Shown here one piece after another: positions 17,692-27,146 of a stretch of DNA of 64,000 nt. The position numbers and the translations under genes were made by a program. Under the pieces are notes generated by a model. The model searched no databases. It saw only the letters and a list, made by a program, of their open reading frames with translations, and was not told the origin of the DNA. The stretch is from positions 248,001-312,000 of the forward strand of contig NZ_BJLR01000030.1 of NCBI RefSeq assembly GCF_006538745.1, in the 5' to 3' direction. The stretch comes from Cellulomonas cellasea. Its GTDB lineage: Bacteria; Actinomycetota; Actinomycetes; Actinomycetales; Cellulomonadaceae. Every line of letters starts with the position of its first letter. Within the stretch, counting starts at the first letter, position 1.

Positions 17692-18249
17692 TCAGACGAT
17701 CCCGGCCCGCGCGAGCGACGCCCCGACCCGCGAGGTGTCGACCGGGCTCGCGTAGCACTCGCCCTCGTGCGCGCCGAACGGTGCGACCTCGACCCAGCCG
17801 TCCCGAGCGCACAGTGCCCGCAGCTCGTGCAGCTCGTCGGGGACGCCCATCACGATCTCGGCGACGCCCGCGGCGCGCGCGAACTCGTCGAGCTCGGCCA
17901 GCACGCGCCGCGCGAGCCCGCGGCGGCGCCGCTCGGGGACGACGTACAGCCGGGTCACCTCGTAGCGGCCGTCGCGCTCCTGGAGGGACGCCGTGGCGAC
18001 GGCGTCCTGGCCGTCGTAGACGAGGACCGTGAGCAGGACCGACGAGGGGTCGGCGGCGTCGGGCCGCGCGCGGCGCTGGCCGGGGCCGCCCGCGGCGGGC
18101 GCCGTGCGGTGGCGCAGCTCGGCGGCGAGGCGCTCGCGCAGCTCGGCGGCGTGCGGGTGCCCCCACGCGGCGATCCGGGTGCGCAGCTCGTCGCGCAGGA
18201 CCGACGGGGCGTGGTCGGGGAACGGGGCGTGCACCGGGTCGGCCATCAT
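17692..18249 (-). CDS. GNAT family N-acetyltransferase
   Basis: 185 residues. The acetyl-CoA loop is VVPERRRRGLARRVL (R/QxxGxA), preceded by the strand YEVTRLYV; the C-terminus has a short-chain GDWVEVAPFG-like segment typical of GNATs. The N-terminal 60 residues are helical and unique. Two ATGs in a row (18249 and 18246) could serve as start; no clear ribosome-binding site, but a 32-codon frame upstream ends in an ATGA overlap with the first ATG. Substrate unknown; it is inserted between proA and proB. Confidence 0.8.
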   Translation of the reverse strand: MMADPVHAPFPDHAPSVLRDELRTRIAAWGHPHAAELRERLAAELRHRTAPAAGGPGQRRARPDAADPSSVLLTVLVYDGQDAVATASLQERDGRYEVTRLYVVPERRRRGLARRVLAELDEFARAAGVAEIVMGVPDELHELRALCARDGWVEVAPFGAHEGECYASPVDTSRVGASLARAGIV

Positions 18250-18344
18250 CGCCGCGCCTGCGTCGGCGCGGAGACCGAGCGGCGCGGGCCGCTCGTCGGC
18301 GCCTGCGGGTGCTGCTCGGGCGCGCGCGTGCGATCCGTGCTCAT
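18246..18344 (-). CDS. Possible 32-residue upstream ORF coupled to the GNAT gene
   Basis: A short frame (MSTDRTRAPEQHPQAPTSG at its start) with a GAGGGGG ribosome-binding site before its ATG and a TGA that overlaps the GNAT ATG. It could load ribosomes for the GNAT gene, which lacks its own site. No recognisable domain; may not be a functional protein. Confidence 0.35.
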   Translation of the reverse strand: MSTDRTRAPEQHPQAPTSGPRRSVSAPTQARR

Positions 18345-18580
18345 GTGTCCCCCTCGACGACGTGCCCGCGACGGGCGGGCAGGTGCAGCGCTGCGTCGGC
18401 GCGGCCCGCACCCCGGCGTCTCGAGGCGGCCGGGACCGTACGCGACCGCCGCCGAACCTAGGCCGCGGGCCGCGCCGGGGTCAACATGTCGGGCAGGGGC
18501 CGCCCGCATCGCGAGACCGCAGGCCCGGCGCGGCCCTCTCGGCGACGGCCGCACGCCCGGGCGGAGACGCCTCGGCACGC

Positions 18581-19753
18581 TCAGCGCGGTCGCGGGACCG
18601 CGGACGCGCGCCGCTTGACGAGCACGAGGTCGTCGCGGTGCACGACGGCGCGGTCGTACCCCGGGCCGAGCTCGGCGCGCAGGTCCGACGTCGTGCGCCC
18701 GAGCAGCCCCGGGACCTCCTGCGACGAGTACGCCGCGAGCCCGCGGGCCACGACCGTGCCGTCGGGGGCGGTCAGCGCGACCGGGTCGCCCGCCTCGAAG
18801 TCGCCCTCGACCGCGGTGACCCCGGCCGGCAGCAAGGACGTGCGGCGCTCGACGACCGCCCGCACGGCGCCGTCGTCGAGCACGAGCCGCCCACGCGTGC
18901 GGGCCGCGTGCGCGAGCCACAGCAGCCGCGTGGACGCCCGGCGCCCGGTCGCGGCGAACCACGTCCCGACGTCCTCGCCGGCGAGCGCCGCACGCGCGTT
19001 CGCGGCCGACGCCAGGACGACGGGGATGCCCGAGCCCGCGGCGATCGAGACCGACTCGAGCTTGGTCACCATGCCGCCCGTGCCCACGGCGCTCCCCCGC
19101 GTGGTGACGTCGACGCCGGCGACGTCGTGCTCGCCCCGGACCTCCGGGATCCGCACCGAGCCGGGCCGGGTCGGCGGGCCGGTGTGCAGGCCGTCCACGT
19201 CGGTGAGCAGCACGAGCGCGTGCGCCCGCACGAGGTGCGAGACGAGCGCGGCGAGCCGGTCGTTGTCGCCGAACCGGATCTCGTCCGTGGCGACCGTGTC
19301 GTTCTCGTTGACGATCGGGACGACGCCCAGGTCGAGCAGCCGCTCGAGCGCGCGCTGGGCGTTGCGGTAGTGGCCGCGCCGCACGGTGTCGTCGGCGGTG
19401 AGCAGCACCTGCCCGACGCGGATCCCCCGGTCCGCGAACGCCTGCGCGTACTGCGCGACGAGCAGCCCCTGCCCCACCGACGCGGCGGCCTGCTGCGTCG
19501 CGAGGTCGCGCGGGCGCGCCGAGAGCCCGAGCGGGCCGATCCCGGCGGCGATGGCACCCGACGAGACGAGCACGACCTGACCGCCGGCGGCGTGCCGGTC
19601 GGCGAGCACCTCGGCGAGCGCACGCACGCGCGCGGGGTCGAGGTGCCCGTCGGGCGTCGTGAGCGAGGACGAGCCGACCTTGACGACGACCCGCGCGGCG
19701 TCGGGCAGCTCGCGGCGGTGCAGGAGGGGGGAGGCGGCACTCACGGGACGCAT
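18581..19753 (-). CDS. proB: Glutamate 5-kinase
   Basis: 390 residues; phosphorylates glutamate, the first and feedback-regulated step of proline synthesis. The amino-acid kinase domain shows VVVKVGSSSLTTPDG, LVSSGAIAAGIGPLG, IVNENDTVATDEIRFGDND and GTGGMVTKLESVSIA. A C-terminal PUA domain (about 285-380, with LPAGVTAVEGDFEAGDPV) is present as in full-length ProB. The first 15 residues are an extension; a start a few codons later is possible. Starts 19 bases after the obgE stop, so one transcript with it. Confidence 0.95.
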   Translation of the reverse strand: MRPVSAASPLLHRRELPDAARVVVKVGSSSLTTPDGHLDPARVRALAEVLADRHAAGGQVVLVSSGAIAAGIGPLGLSARPRDLATQQAAASVGQGLLVAQYAQAFADRGIRVGQVLLTADDTVRRGHYRNAQRALERLLDLGVVPIVNENDTVATDEIRFGDNDRLAALVSHLVRAHALVLLTDVDGLHTGPPTRPGSVRIPEVRGEHDVAGVDVTTRGSAVGTGGMVTKLESVSIAAGSGIPVVLASAANARAALAGEDVGTWFAATGRRASTRLLWLAHAARTRGRLVLDDGAVRAVVERRTSLLPAGVTAVEGDFEAGDPVALTAPDGTVVARGLAAYSSQEVPGLLGRTTSDLRAELGPGYDRAVVHRDDLVLVKRRASAVPRPR

Positions 19754-19772
19754 TGTGCCCGTACGGCCACCC

Positions 19773-21287
19773 TCAGGACTCGTCGGTCCAGACCCCGGCC
19801 TCGCGCTCGGTCCACAGCTCGGCGCGCGCCTCCGCCTTGGCGTCCATGCGCTCCTTGTACTCGACGCGCTTCTCCCCGCGCGTCGGGCGGGAGCGCTCCT
19901 CGATGCGCAGGTCGGTCCCGCGCGGGCCCGCGAGCAGCTCCGAGCCGGTCAGCAGCGTCGGCTCCCAGTCGAAGACGACCGCCTTCGGCCCGTCGCCGAT
20001 GACGACCTCGGCACCCGCGACGGCACCCGCGGCGAAGAGCTTCTCCTCGACCCCCAGGCGCGCGAGGCGGTCCGCGAGGTAGCCGACGGCCTCGTCGTTC
20101 GTGAAGTCCGTCTGGCGCACCCACCGCTCGGGCTTGACGCCGCGGATCTGGAAGTAGTCGTGCGGGCCATCGGTGCGCTTCGTGACCGTGAACCCGGACT
20201 CGTCGACCGCCCTCGGGCGCAGGACGACGCGCGTCGGCTCCGGCTGGGGCGCCTCGCGGCGCGCCTGCTCGACGAGGTCCGCGAGTGCGAACGTCAGCGG
20301 GCGCAGGCCCTCGTGGCTGACCGCGGAGATCTCGAAGACCTGCAGACCGCGCGCCCCGAGGTCGGGCTTGACCAGGTCGGCCAGCTCGCGGGCCTCGGGG
20401 ACATCGATCTTGTTGAGCACGACCATGCGCAGGCGCTCCATGAGCGGAACGCGGCCGCCCTCGATGCCGATGTCGCCCCCGTACGCCGCGAGCTCGTGCT
20501 CGATCACGTCGAGGTCGCTCAGCGGGTCGCGGCCGGGCTCGAGGGTCGCGCAGTCCAGCACGTGCACGAGCACCGCGCACCGCTCGATGTGCCGCAGGAA
20601 CTCCAGGCCGAGGCCCTTGCCCTCGCTCGCGCCGGGGATGAGCCCGGGCACGTCCGCGACGGTGTAGCGCGACGAGCCGGCCTGCACGACGCCGAGGTTC
20701 GGGACCAGGGTCGTGAAGGGGTAGTCCGCGATCTTGGGCCGGGCCGCCGACATCGCGGCGACGAGGCTCGACTTGCCCGCGCTGGGGTACCCGATGAGCG
20801 CGACGTCGGCGATCGTCTTGAGCTCGAGCACGACGTCCTGGGTGTCGCCGGGCTCGCCGAGCAGCGCGAAGCCGGGCGCCTTGCGCTTGGGCGACGCGAT
20901 CGCGGAGTTGCCGAGACCGCCGTGGCCGCCGGCCGCGACGACGTACCGGGCGCCGGTCCCGACGAGGTCGGCGAGGACCTCGCCGCTCGGGGACTTCACG
21001 ACGGTGCCGTCGGGCACGCCGAGCACGAGGTCCTCGCCCGTGAAGCCCTGGCGGTAGTTGCCCATGCCCTGGCCGCCCGAGGGCGCGTGCTTGTGGGGCG
21101 AGTGGTGGTACTCGAGCAGCGTCGTGACCTGCGGGTCGACCTCGAGGATGATGCTGCCCCCGTGACCCCCGTTGCCGCCGTCGGGGCCGGCCAGGGGCTT
21201 GAACTTCTCGCGGCGGATGGAGACGCAGCCGTGCCCACCGTCACCGCCGGTGGCGTGCAGCACGACACGGTCGACGAACGTCGCCAT
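19773..21287 (-). CDS. obgE: Obg family GTPase (CgtA)
   Basis: 504 residues. Order: glycine-rich Obg fold ([12 protein letters not shown], residues 1-160), G domain with [28 protein letters not shown] and NKID motifs (about 160-330), then the OCT domain of Gram-positives ([19 protein letters not shown]) and a charged tail. Obg acts in 50S ribosome assembly and stress signalling. It lies after rplU and rpmA, the classic rplU-rpmA-obg cluster, but a hairpin terminator separates rpmA from it. Confidence 0.97.
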   Translation of the reverse strand: MATFVDRVVLHATGGDGGHGCVSIRREKFKPLAGPDGGNGGHGGSIILEVDPQVTTLLEYHHSPHKHAPSGGQGMGNYRQGFTGEDLVLGVPDGTVVKSPSGEVLADLVGTGARYVVAAGGHGGLGNSAIASPKRKAPGFALLGEPGDTQDVVLELKTIADVALIGYPSAGKSSLVAAMSAARPKIADYPFTTLVPNLGVVQAGSSRYTVADVPGLIPGASEGKGLGLEFLRHIERCAVLVHVLDCATLEPGRDPLSDLDVIEHELAAYGGDIGIEGGRVPLMERLRMVVLNKIDVPEARELADLVKPDLGARGLQVFEISAVSHEGLRPLTFALADLVEQARREAPQPEPTRVVLRPRAVDESGFTVTKRTDGPHDYFQIRGVKPERWVRQTDFTNDEAVGYLADRLARLGVEEKLFAAGAVAGAEVVIGDGPKAVVFDWEPTLLTGSELLAGPRGTDLRIEERSRPTRGEKRVEYKERMDAKAEARAELWTEREAGVWTDES

Positions 21288-21368
21288 CGGACACCTCTTC
21301 CCGGAGCCGGTCGGGCCCCGTGCATGACCACCGCGGAGGATCCCGGTGGGTCGATCCTGACACGACGA

Positions 21369-21395
21369 AGGGGCGCACCGCCTCGGTGCGCCCCT
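21369..21395 (-). terminator. rpmA terminator hairpin
   Basis: AGGGGCGCACCG pairs perfectly with CGGTGCGCCCCT across a 3-base loop, 22 bases after the rpmA stop. The ribosomal protein transcript probably ends here, with some readthrough into obgE. Confidence 0.8.
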
Positions 21396-21417
21396 CCGAC
21401 GAACGTGCTGTGGTGGC

Positions 21418-21672
21418 TCAGGCCGCCGTCACGATGTCGATGACCTTGCGGCCCCGACGCGTGCCGAACGTCACGGCACCCGGCGCGAGCGCGAACAGGG
21501 TGTCGTCACCGCCGCGCCCGACGTTGATGCCGGGGTGGAAGTGCGTGCCGCGCTGGCGGACGATGATCTCGCCGGCCTTGACGACCTGACCGCCGAAGCG
21601 CTTGACGCCGAGACGCTGCGCGTTGGAGTCGCGACCGTTGCGCGAGGAGCTCGCGCCCTTCTTGTGTGCCAT
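21418..21672 (-). CDS. rpmA: Ribosomal protein L27
   Basis: 84 residues; 50S protein near the peptidyl transferase centre. Begins [20 protein letters not shown] and carries [20 protein letters not shown]. There is no cleavable N-terminal extension as in Firmicutes. Lies 63 bases after rplU in the same transcript. Confidence 0.98.
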   Translation of the reverse strand: MAHKKGASSSRNGRDSNAQRLGVKRFGGQVVKAGEIIVRQRGTHFHPGINVGRGGDDTLFALAPGAVTFGTRRGRKVIDIVTAA

Positions 21673-21735
21673 GACGAACCTGCTTTCGTGCTCAGAGACG
21701 GGAGGAGTCGCGGCCGACGGGGCCGCGGCGCGCAC

Positions 21736-22059
21736 TCAGTTGTCGATGCCGGTGACCTTGAGGCGGGTCAGCTGCTGACGGTGACCCTGGCGCTTGCGGT
21801 AGCCGGTCTTGTTCTTGTACTTGAGGATGTCGATCTTCGGGCCCTTCTCGGCCCGCACGACCTCCGCCGTGACCTTCACCTTGGCGAGGTCCTGGGCGTC
21901 GGTCGTGACCTTGTCCCCGTCCACGAGCAGCAGCGCCGTGAGCTCCACGGTCGAGCCGGCCTGCGCGGCGAGACGGTCGACGACGACGACGTCGCCGACG
22001 GCGACCTTCTCCTGGCGGCCGCCAGCCTTCACGATCGCGTACACCACGTTGCTGCTCAT
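21736..22059 (-). CDS. rplU: Ribosomal protein L21
   Basis: 107 residues; 50S protein. Family signature [19 protein letters not shown] at the C-terminus and [19 protein letters not shown] at the N-terminus. First gene of the L21-L27 operon, preceded by a long structured leader and a good promoter. Confidence 0.98.
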   Translation of the reverse strand: MSSNVVYAIVKAGGRQEKVAVGDVVVVDRLAAQAGSTVELTALLLVDGDKVTTDAQDLAKVKVTAEVVRAEKGPKIDILKYKNKTGYRKRQGHRQQLTRLKVTGIDN

Positions 22060-22134
22060 CTCTGCTCGTCGAACTCAGTCACACAAGTCGGGGGCGTGCT
22101 CGGTACGGTGGAGCCGCTTCACACGGCCGGCGCT

Positions 22135-22201
22135 CCCGCAGCACGCTGCGGGATGCTCTCGGTACCTGGTGCACGCACAACCGGCGCGTAACAAACGCGC
22201 C
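22135..22201 (-). promoter_or_regulatory. rplU leader hairpins
   Basis: Two perfect 7-bp stems in the predicted 5' leader of rplU: 22183-22201 (loop AACAA on the plus strand) and 22135-22152 (CCCGCAG/CTGCGGG). Ribosomal protein leaders often bind the encoded protein for feedback; here only the potential to fold is shown. Confidence 0.45.
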
Positions 22202-22209
22202 GACGTTCA

Positions 22210-22238
22210 AGAGTACGGAACGCATCTGGCAGGGTCAA
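22210..22238 (-). promoter_or_regulatory. rplU promoter
   Basis: TTGACC (22233-22238) and TACTCT (22210-22215) are 17 bases apart, a good vegetative sigma promoter. Transcription would start about 145 bases before rplU. Confidence 0.75.
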
Positions 22239-22252
22239 ATGAGGGGGGCGCG

Positions 22253-23515
22253 GTGCACCGCAGCACGGCCGTCGGAGCAGCTGTCGTCGCCCTCGCCGGG
22301 CTCGTGCTCGCCGGGTGCACGCCCGGCGACGAGCCGGCGATCCTCGTCGAGGGGTCGCCCGACCGGTTCCTCGACCCGGTGCACGTGACCCTGACCGGCC
22401 TGCCGCCCGGCGAGGACGTCCAGGTGCGCGCAGAGGTGCGGTCCGACCTCACCTGGCGCTCGAGCGCCACCTACACGGCCGACGACCGGGGACGCGTCGA
22501 CCTCGACACGGCCACACCGCGGGACGCGCCCTTCGACGAGCCGGACGGCACCGGGTTGTTCTGGACGCTCGCCCCCGTCGACCCCGCGGACGACGCCGCC
22601 CGGACCGACGCGTGGTTCGCCCGGGAGCACACCGTGCGCCTGACCGCGCACGTGGACGGCGTCGTCGTCGCGTCCGCGGACCTGCACCGCGAGGACGCGC
22701 TCTCCCAGGTCCGCGTCGAGCCCGTCGAACAGGACGGGATGGTCGGGCGCTGGGCCGTGCCGACCGCCTGGACGCCCGACCCCGCGAAGCCCGTGCCCGC
22801 CGTCCTGGTCTTCGGCGGGTCGGAGGGCGGGATCGACGCCGCGGAGGAGGACGCCGCGCTCACGGCGTACCGGGGGTACCCCGCGCTGGCGATCTCGTAC
22901 TTCGCGAGCCCGGGGCAGCCGGCGACGCTGGACGAGGTGCCCGTCGAGACGTTCCTGCGCGCGCTCGACTGGCTCCGCGTGCAGCCCGGCGTCGACCCCG
23001 AGCGGATCCTGACCTACGGCACGTCGCGCGGCGGCGAGATGGCGCTGTGGCTCGCCGCGCACCGTCCCGACCTCGTGCACGGGGCGATTGCACCCGTGGG
23101 GGCGCACGCGCTCATGTGCAGCCCGGACGACTGCGGCCCCGCGTGGGCGCTCGGCGGCGTACCGCTCGAGAACCTGCGCGTCGGCTTCGTGTCCGACTAC
23201 CCGCCCGGCGACGTGCCCGAGGGGTCGCCGCTCGTCCCCGTCGAGGACATCCGCGGGCCCGTCGTGCTCGCGTGCGGAGGCCAGGACGCACTGTGGCCGT
23301 CGTGCACCTACGCGGTGCACGCCTCGACGCGGCTCGACGACCTGCGCCCGGGCGACCACGAGCTCGTGTACGAGCCGGACGCCGACCACTTCGTCTCGGC
23401 CTCGCCGATGATCCCGAGGGGGCTCGACGACCCCGCGACCGCGCAGGCGACGCATCGCGCACGGGTCGCGTTCTCGGCCGCGCTCGACGACGCCCTCCGG
23501 CGGTCCGTGCGCTGA
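22253..23515 (+). CDS. BAAT-family acyl-CoA thioesterase/hydrolase lipoprotein
   Basis: 420 residues from a GTG preceded by GAGGGGGG. A lipoprotein signal peptide ends in LAGLVLAGC with the lipidated cysteine at residue 22. Next comes an Ig-like N-terminal domain (about 40-170) of the acyl-CoA thioesterase/BAAT type, then an alpha/beta hydrolase with VLVFGGSEGG, nucleophile motif GTSRGGE, the acid in CGGQDALWP and the histidine in PDADHF. The family hydrolyses or transfers acyl groups; being on the outer face, it probably acts on lipids or antibiotics' esters rather than CoA thioesters. Divergent from rplU. Confidence 0.85.
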   Translation: MHRSTAVGAAVVALAGLVLAGCTPGDEPAILVEGSPDRFLDPVHVTLTGLPPGEDVQVRAEVRSDLTWRSSATYTADDRGRVDLDTATPRDAPFDEPDGTGLFWTLAPVDPADDAARTDAWFAREHTVRLTAHVDGVVVASADLHREDALSQVRVEPVEQDGMVGRWAVPTAWTPDPAKPVPAVLVFGGSEGGIDAAEEDAALTAYRGYPALAISYFASPGQPATLDEVPVETFLRALDWLRVQPGVDPERILTYGTSRGGEMALWLAAHRPDLVHGAIAPVGAHALMCSPDDCGPAWALGGVPLENLRVGFVSDYPPGDVPEGSPLVPVEDIRGPVVLACGGQDALWPSCTYAVHASTRLDDLRPGDHELVYEPDADHFVSASPMIPRGLDDPATAQATHRARVAFSAALDDALRRSVR

Positions 23516-23539
23516 GGCACGGTCCGCCGGAGGGCGTCG
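23488..23539. terminator. 23-bp hairpin shared by two convergent genes
   Basis: Arms 23488-23510 and 23517-23539 pair at 22 of 23 positions, with a GCTGAG loop containing the stop codon of the hydrolase gene. The left arm is coding (the last eight or so codons). It lies between two convergent genes and can terminate both; no U-tract. Confidence 0.75.
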
Positions 23540-23546
23540 GGAGCGG

Positions 23547-26500
23547 TCAGCGCTCGGCGGGCTGCTCGGCGTCGGGGCGGTCGGTCGCCTCCGGGGCGTC
23601 GGCCGCCTCGGGTGCGGCGTGGTCGCCCGGCTCGGACCCGACGAGCTCCGCCGCGTCCTGCCCGGCGTCGCCCTGCTCGTCGTCGTCGGCGTCGTCGTCG
23701 TCGGCGTCGTCGTCCGCGTCGTCCGGCACGTCGAACGTGCTCGGGTCGACCGGGGTCAGCTCGAGCGTCTCGCCCACCGACGCCTCGGCGTCGAGGTCGA
23801 CGTCCCCGGGCTCTCCGTCCCCGGCAGCGCCCGGCGCAGCCGGCTCAGGAGCGTCCCCCTCGGCGTCGCGAAACGTGGCACCGTCCTCCGACGAGCGGGC
23901 ACCGAGGGCGTCCCCGGTGTTCGGCGCATCCCCGGCGTCCGTGGCCGTGTCCGTCGGTGCGGCGTCCGCGAGGTCGACCGGCGCGTCCGCGACCCGCACG
24001 GCTCCCCCGGCGACGGGCGTGCCGGCGGCGGGTGCGTCGTCGTGGTCGTGCGCGTGCTCGTGGGCGTGCGCCGCCGCGGCGGCGATCGTCGCGAGCGTGG
24101 CCTTGACCGCCTCGCGGGCCTCGGGCAGCACGGGCACGGCCGGCAGGGCCGACCCGGCGGGGCCGGCGTCCTTGCCCCCGCGCTTGCGGCGCGAGCGCTT
24201 GGCGTCGGCCTCGGCGGGCGCGGGAGCCTGCTGCGGCTGGTGCTGGTGCTGCGGGGCACCGGCCTCGGAGCGCGACGACCGCTCGATCGGGTCGGCGTGC
24301 ACGATGAAGCCACGCCCGTTGCAGTGCTCGCACGTCTCGCTGAACGCCTCGACGAGCCCCTGCCCGACGCGCTTGCGCGTCATCTGCACGAGCCCGAGCG
24401 ACGTGACCTCGGCGACCTGGTGCTTCGTGCGGTCGCGCCCGAGGCACTCGACGAGCCGGCGCAGCACGAGGTCACGGTTGAGCTCGAGCACCATGTCGAT
24501 GAAGTCGATGACGATGATGCCGCCGATGTCGCGCAGGCGGAGCTGGCGCACGATCTCCTCGGCCGCCTCGAGGTTGTTGCGCGTCACCGTCTCCTCGAGG
24601 GTGCCGCCCGAGCCCGTGAACTTGCCGGTGTTGACGTCGACGACCGTCATGGCCTCGGTGCGGTCGATCACGAGCGAGCCGCCCGACGGCAGCCAGACCT
24701 TGCGGTCCATGCCCTTGGCGAGCTGCTCGTCGACCCGGTGCGCGGCGAAGACGTCGCCCTGCGCGGTCCACCGCGAGACCTTGCTCGCGAGGTCCGGGGC
24801 GAGGTCGCCGATGTAGCCGGAGATCGTCGACCACGCCTCGTCACCCTGCACGACGAGCGAGCTGAAGTCGTCGTTGAAGATGTCGCGCACGACGCGGATC
24901 GCGAGGTCCGGCTCACCCTGCAGCAGCACGGGCGCCGACGCGGTCTTCGCCTTCTTCGAGATCGACTCCCACTGGCCCTGCAGGCGCGCGATGTCGGCGC
25001 GCAGCTCGTCCTCGCTCGCGCCCTCGGCGGCGGTGCGCACGATGACACCGGCCGACTCGGGGACGATCTCGCGCAGGATCTTCTTCAGGCGGTTGCGCTC
25101 GACGTCGGGGAGCTTGCGGCTGATGCCGGTCATCCCGCCACCGGGCACGTACACGAGGTACCGGCCCGCGAGCGTGATCTGCGACGTCAGGCGCGCGCCC
25201 TTGTGGCCGATCGGGTCCTTGGTGACCTGCACGAGCACCGAGTCGCCCGACTTGAGCGCCTGCTCGATGCGGCGCGGCTGGCCACCCTCGAGCCCGGCGG
25301 CGTCCCAGTTGACCTCGCCGGCGTACAGCACCGCGTTGCGGCCCTTGCCGACGTCGACGAACGCCGCCTCCATGCTCGGCAGCACGTTCTGCACGCGGCC
25401 GAGGTAGACGTTGCCGGCCATCGACAGCTGCGCCTGGCGGGAGACGTAGTGCTCGACGAGCACGCCGTCCTCGAGCACGGCGATCTGCGTGCGGCCGTCG
25501 CGCTCGCGCACGACCATCGTCCGCTCGACCGACTCGCGCCGGGCCAGGAACTCCGACTCCGTGATGATCTGGCGGCGGCGACCCGCGTCGCGGCCCTCGC
25601 GACGGCGCTGGCGCTTGGCCTCGAGGCGCGTGGACCCGCGCAGCGCGGTGACCTCGTCGCTCGGCGCCCGCGTGGCACGGCTGCGGCTCGGCGCGGCGAC
25701 CTCGGGCTCGGTGCCCTCCCCGCGCCCGCTGCGGCTGCGGCGACGACGGCGACGACGGCTCGACCCGCCCTGCTCGTCGGTGTCCGCGTCCGCGTCGGTG
25801 TCGGTGTCGGTGTCCTCCGCGTCGCCCTCGGCCTCGGGCTCGGCGTCCGGCTCCGCGGCGCGCGGGGCGTCCTCGTCGTCGGCGGCGTCCTCGTCCTCGG
25901 CGCTGCGGCCACGGCGACCCCGACCCCCGCGACGGCGGCGGCGGCGCGGCCCCTGCTCGTCGGCGTCGTCGCCGTCGGCGGCGCGCTGATCCTCGGCGTC
26001 CTCGTCCTGCACGGCCTCCGGCTCGGCCTCGACGAGCTCCTCGAGGTCCACCACGAGGTCGGGCGCACCCGCGAGCAGCACGGTCGGCTCCTCGACGGGG
26101 GCCTCCGCCGCGGCGTCGGCAGCGGCACCACGGCGACCGCGGCGGCGCGACGGACGCGTCGCGGCGGGCTTCTCCGCGGCCGGCTTCTCCGCGACCGGGG
26201 CCTCGACCTCGGCGGCGGGCTCCTCGGTGTGCAGCGCGGCGGCGGCCTCGGAGATGGCCTGCGGCGTCCCGGCGGGCGACTGCGCGCGGCGGCGGCGCGG
26301 GCGGGCGTCCGGGTCCGGGGCCTGGAAGAGCAGGGCGGTCGTGGCCAGGCGCGGCGAGCCGGTGCGCGGCTCGGCGGGCGGCTTGGCGGCGACGGTGCCT
26401 GCGAGCTCGGCGAGCACGTCGAGCGCGGGCGGCGCGGCGGGCGGCGGGGTGGTGGCGGTCGCGGCGGACTCGGTGGCGGCGGCCTCGGCGGCAGCCTCCT

Positions 26501-27146
26501 CGTCCTCCTCCTCGGCGGCGGGCTCGACGACGGGCGCGACCTCGACGGGCGCCTCGGCGGACTTGCGGCTGCGCCGCGGTGCGCGCTTCTTCGGGGCTGC
26601 GGCGGGCTCGGCGTCCGTGGCCGGCGCGTCGGCCACGGGGGCCGGCGCGGCGGCGGCGGGAGCATCGACGACCGGAGCCGGCTCGACGGGGGCGGGCTCG
26701 ACCGGAGCGGACGCGGCGGGCGTCGCGGCGGCAGGGGCCGAGGCCGCCGGCTGCTCGGACGTGCCCGCGGCGGCCGGGTCGGGCAGGACGACCGTGCGGG
26801 TCACGCGGCGGGAGCGACGCGCGGGCGCCGCCGGTGCGGGCTCGGGGGCGGTCGTCCCCGCGACGGGCGCTGCGGCCGGCTCGGCCGTCACCGGGGCGGC
26901 GGGGCTCGACACGTCCGCGGCGGGCGCGGCGGCGCCCTCGGGGCCAGCCGGGGCGCTCGGTGCGCCGGACGCCTCGGGGGCGGCCTGCGGTGCGGACGGG
27001 TCGGGCGGTGCGGCGACCTTGCGGGTCGCGCGACGACGTGCGGGCTTCTTGGCGGGCGTCGCCCCCTCCGCGACGGCCGCGTCCTCGCGGCTCGGTGCGT
27101 CGAGCGGGGCGTCGTTGCTGGGGGTTCCTGCGGTGTCGAAGGTCAC
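23547..27146 (-). CDS. rne: Ribonuclease E/G
   Basis: 1199 residues from a GTG eight bases after AGGAG. Residues 1-520 are a disordered Ala/Pro/Glu extension with Arg-rich patches (RRRRRRRSRSGRGEG-like). The conserved core begins near 527 (ITESEFLARRESVERTMVV): S1 domain with GNVYLGRVQNVLPSMEAAF, 5'-sensor region, then the DNase I-like catalytic site with AMTVVDVNTGKFTG and IGGIIVIDFIDM supplying the two aspartates, and the zinc-link CEHCNGRG near 940. A 250-residue acidic tail follows. Catalyses endonucleolytic mRNA decay and rRNA processing. Both flanking arms probably act as scaffolds, as in mycobacterial RNase E. Confidence 0.95.
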   Translation of the reverse strand: MTFDTAGTPSNDAPLDAPSREDAAVAEGATPAKKPARRRATRKVAAPPDPSAPQAAPEASGAPSAPAGPEGAAAPAADVSSPAAPVTAEPAAAPVAGTTAPEPAPAAPARRSRRVTRTVVLPDPAAAGTSEQPAASAPAAATPAASAPVEPAPVEPAPVVDAPAAAAPAPVADAPATDAEPAAAPKKRAPRRSRKSAEAPVEVAPVVEPAAEEEDEEAAAEAAATESAATATTPPPAAPPALDVLAELAGTVAAKPPAEPRTGSPRLATTALLFQAPDPDARPRRRRAQSPAGTPQAISEAAAALHTEEPAAEVEAPVAEKPAAEKPAATRPSRRRGRRGAAADAAAEAPVEEPTVLLAGAPDLVVDLEELVEAEPEAVQDEDAEDQRAADGDDADEQGPRRRRRRGGRGRRGRSAEDEDAADDEDAPRAAEPDAEPEAEGDAEDTDTDTDADADTDEQGGSSRRRRRRRSRSGRGEGTEPEVAAPSRSRATRAPSDEVTALRGSTRLEAKRQRRREGRDAGRRRQIITESEFLARRESVERTMVVRERDGRTQIAVLEDGVLVEHYVSRQAQLSMAGNVYLGRVQNVLPSMEAAFVDVGKGRNAVLYAGEVNWDAAGLEGGQPRRIEQALKSGDSVLVQVTKDPIGHKGARLTSQITLAGRYLVYVPGGGMTGISRKLPDVERNRLKKILREIVPESAGVIVRTAAEGASEDELRADIARLQGQWESISKKAKTASAPVLLQGEPDLAIRVVRDIFNDDFSSLVVQGDEAWSTISGYIGDLAPDLASKVSRWTAQGDVFAAHRVDEQLAKGMDRKVWLPSGGSLVIDRTEAMTVVDVNTGKFTGSGGTLEETVTRNNLEAAEEIVRQLRLRDIGGIIVIDFIDMVLELNRDLVLRRLVECLGRDRTKHQVAEVTSLGLVQMTRKRVGQGLVEAFSETCEHCNGRGFIVHADPIERSSRSEAGAPQHQHQPQQAPAPAEADAKRSRRKRGGKDAGPAGSALPAVPVLPEAREAVKATLATIAAAAAHAHEHAHDHDDAPAAGTPVAGGAVRVADAPVDLADAAPTDTATDAGDAPNTGDALGARSSEDGATFRDAEGDAPEPAAPGAAGDGEPGDVDLDAEASVGETLELTPVDPSTFDVPDDADDDADDDDADDDEQGDAGQDAAELVGSEPGDHAAPEAADAPEATDRPDAEQPAER

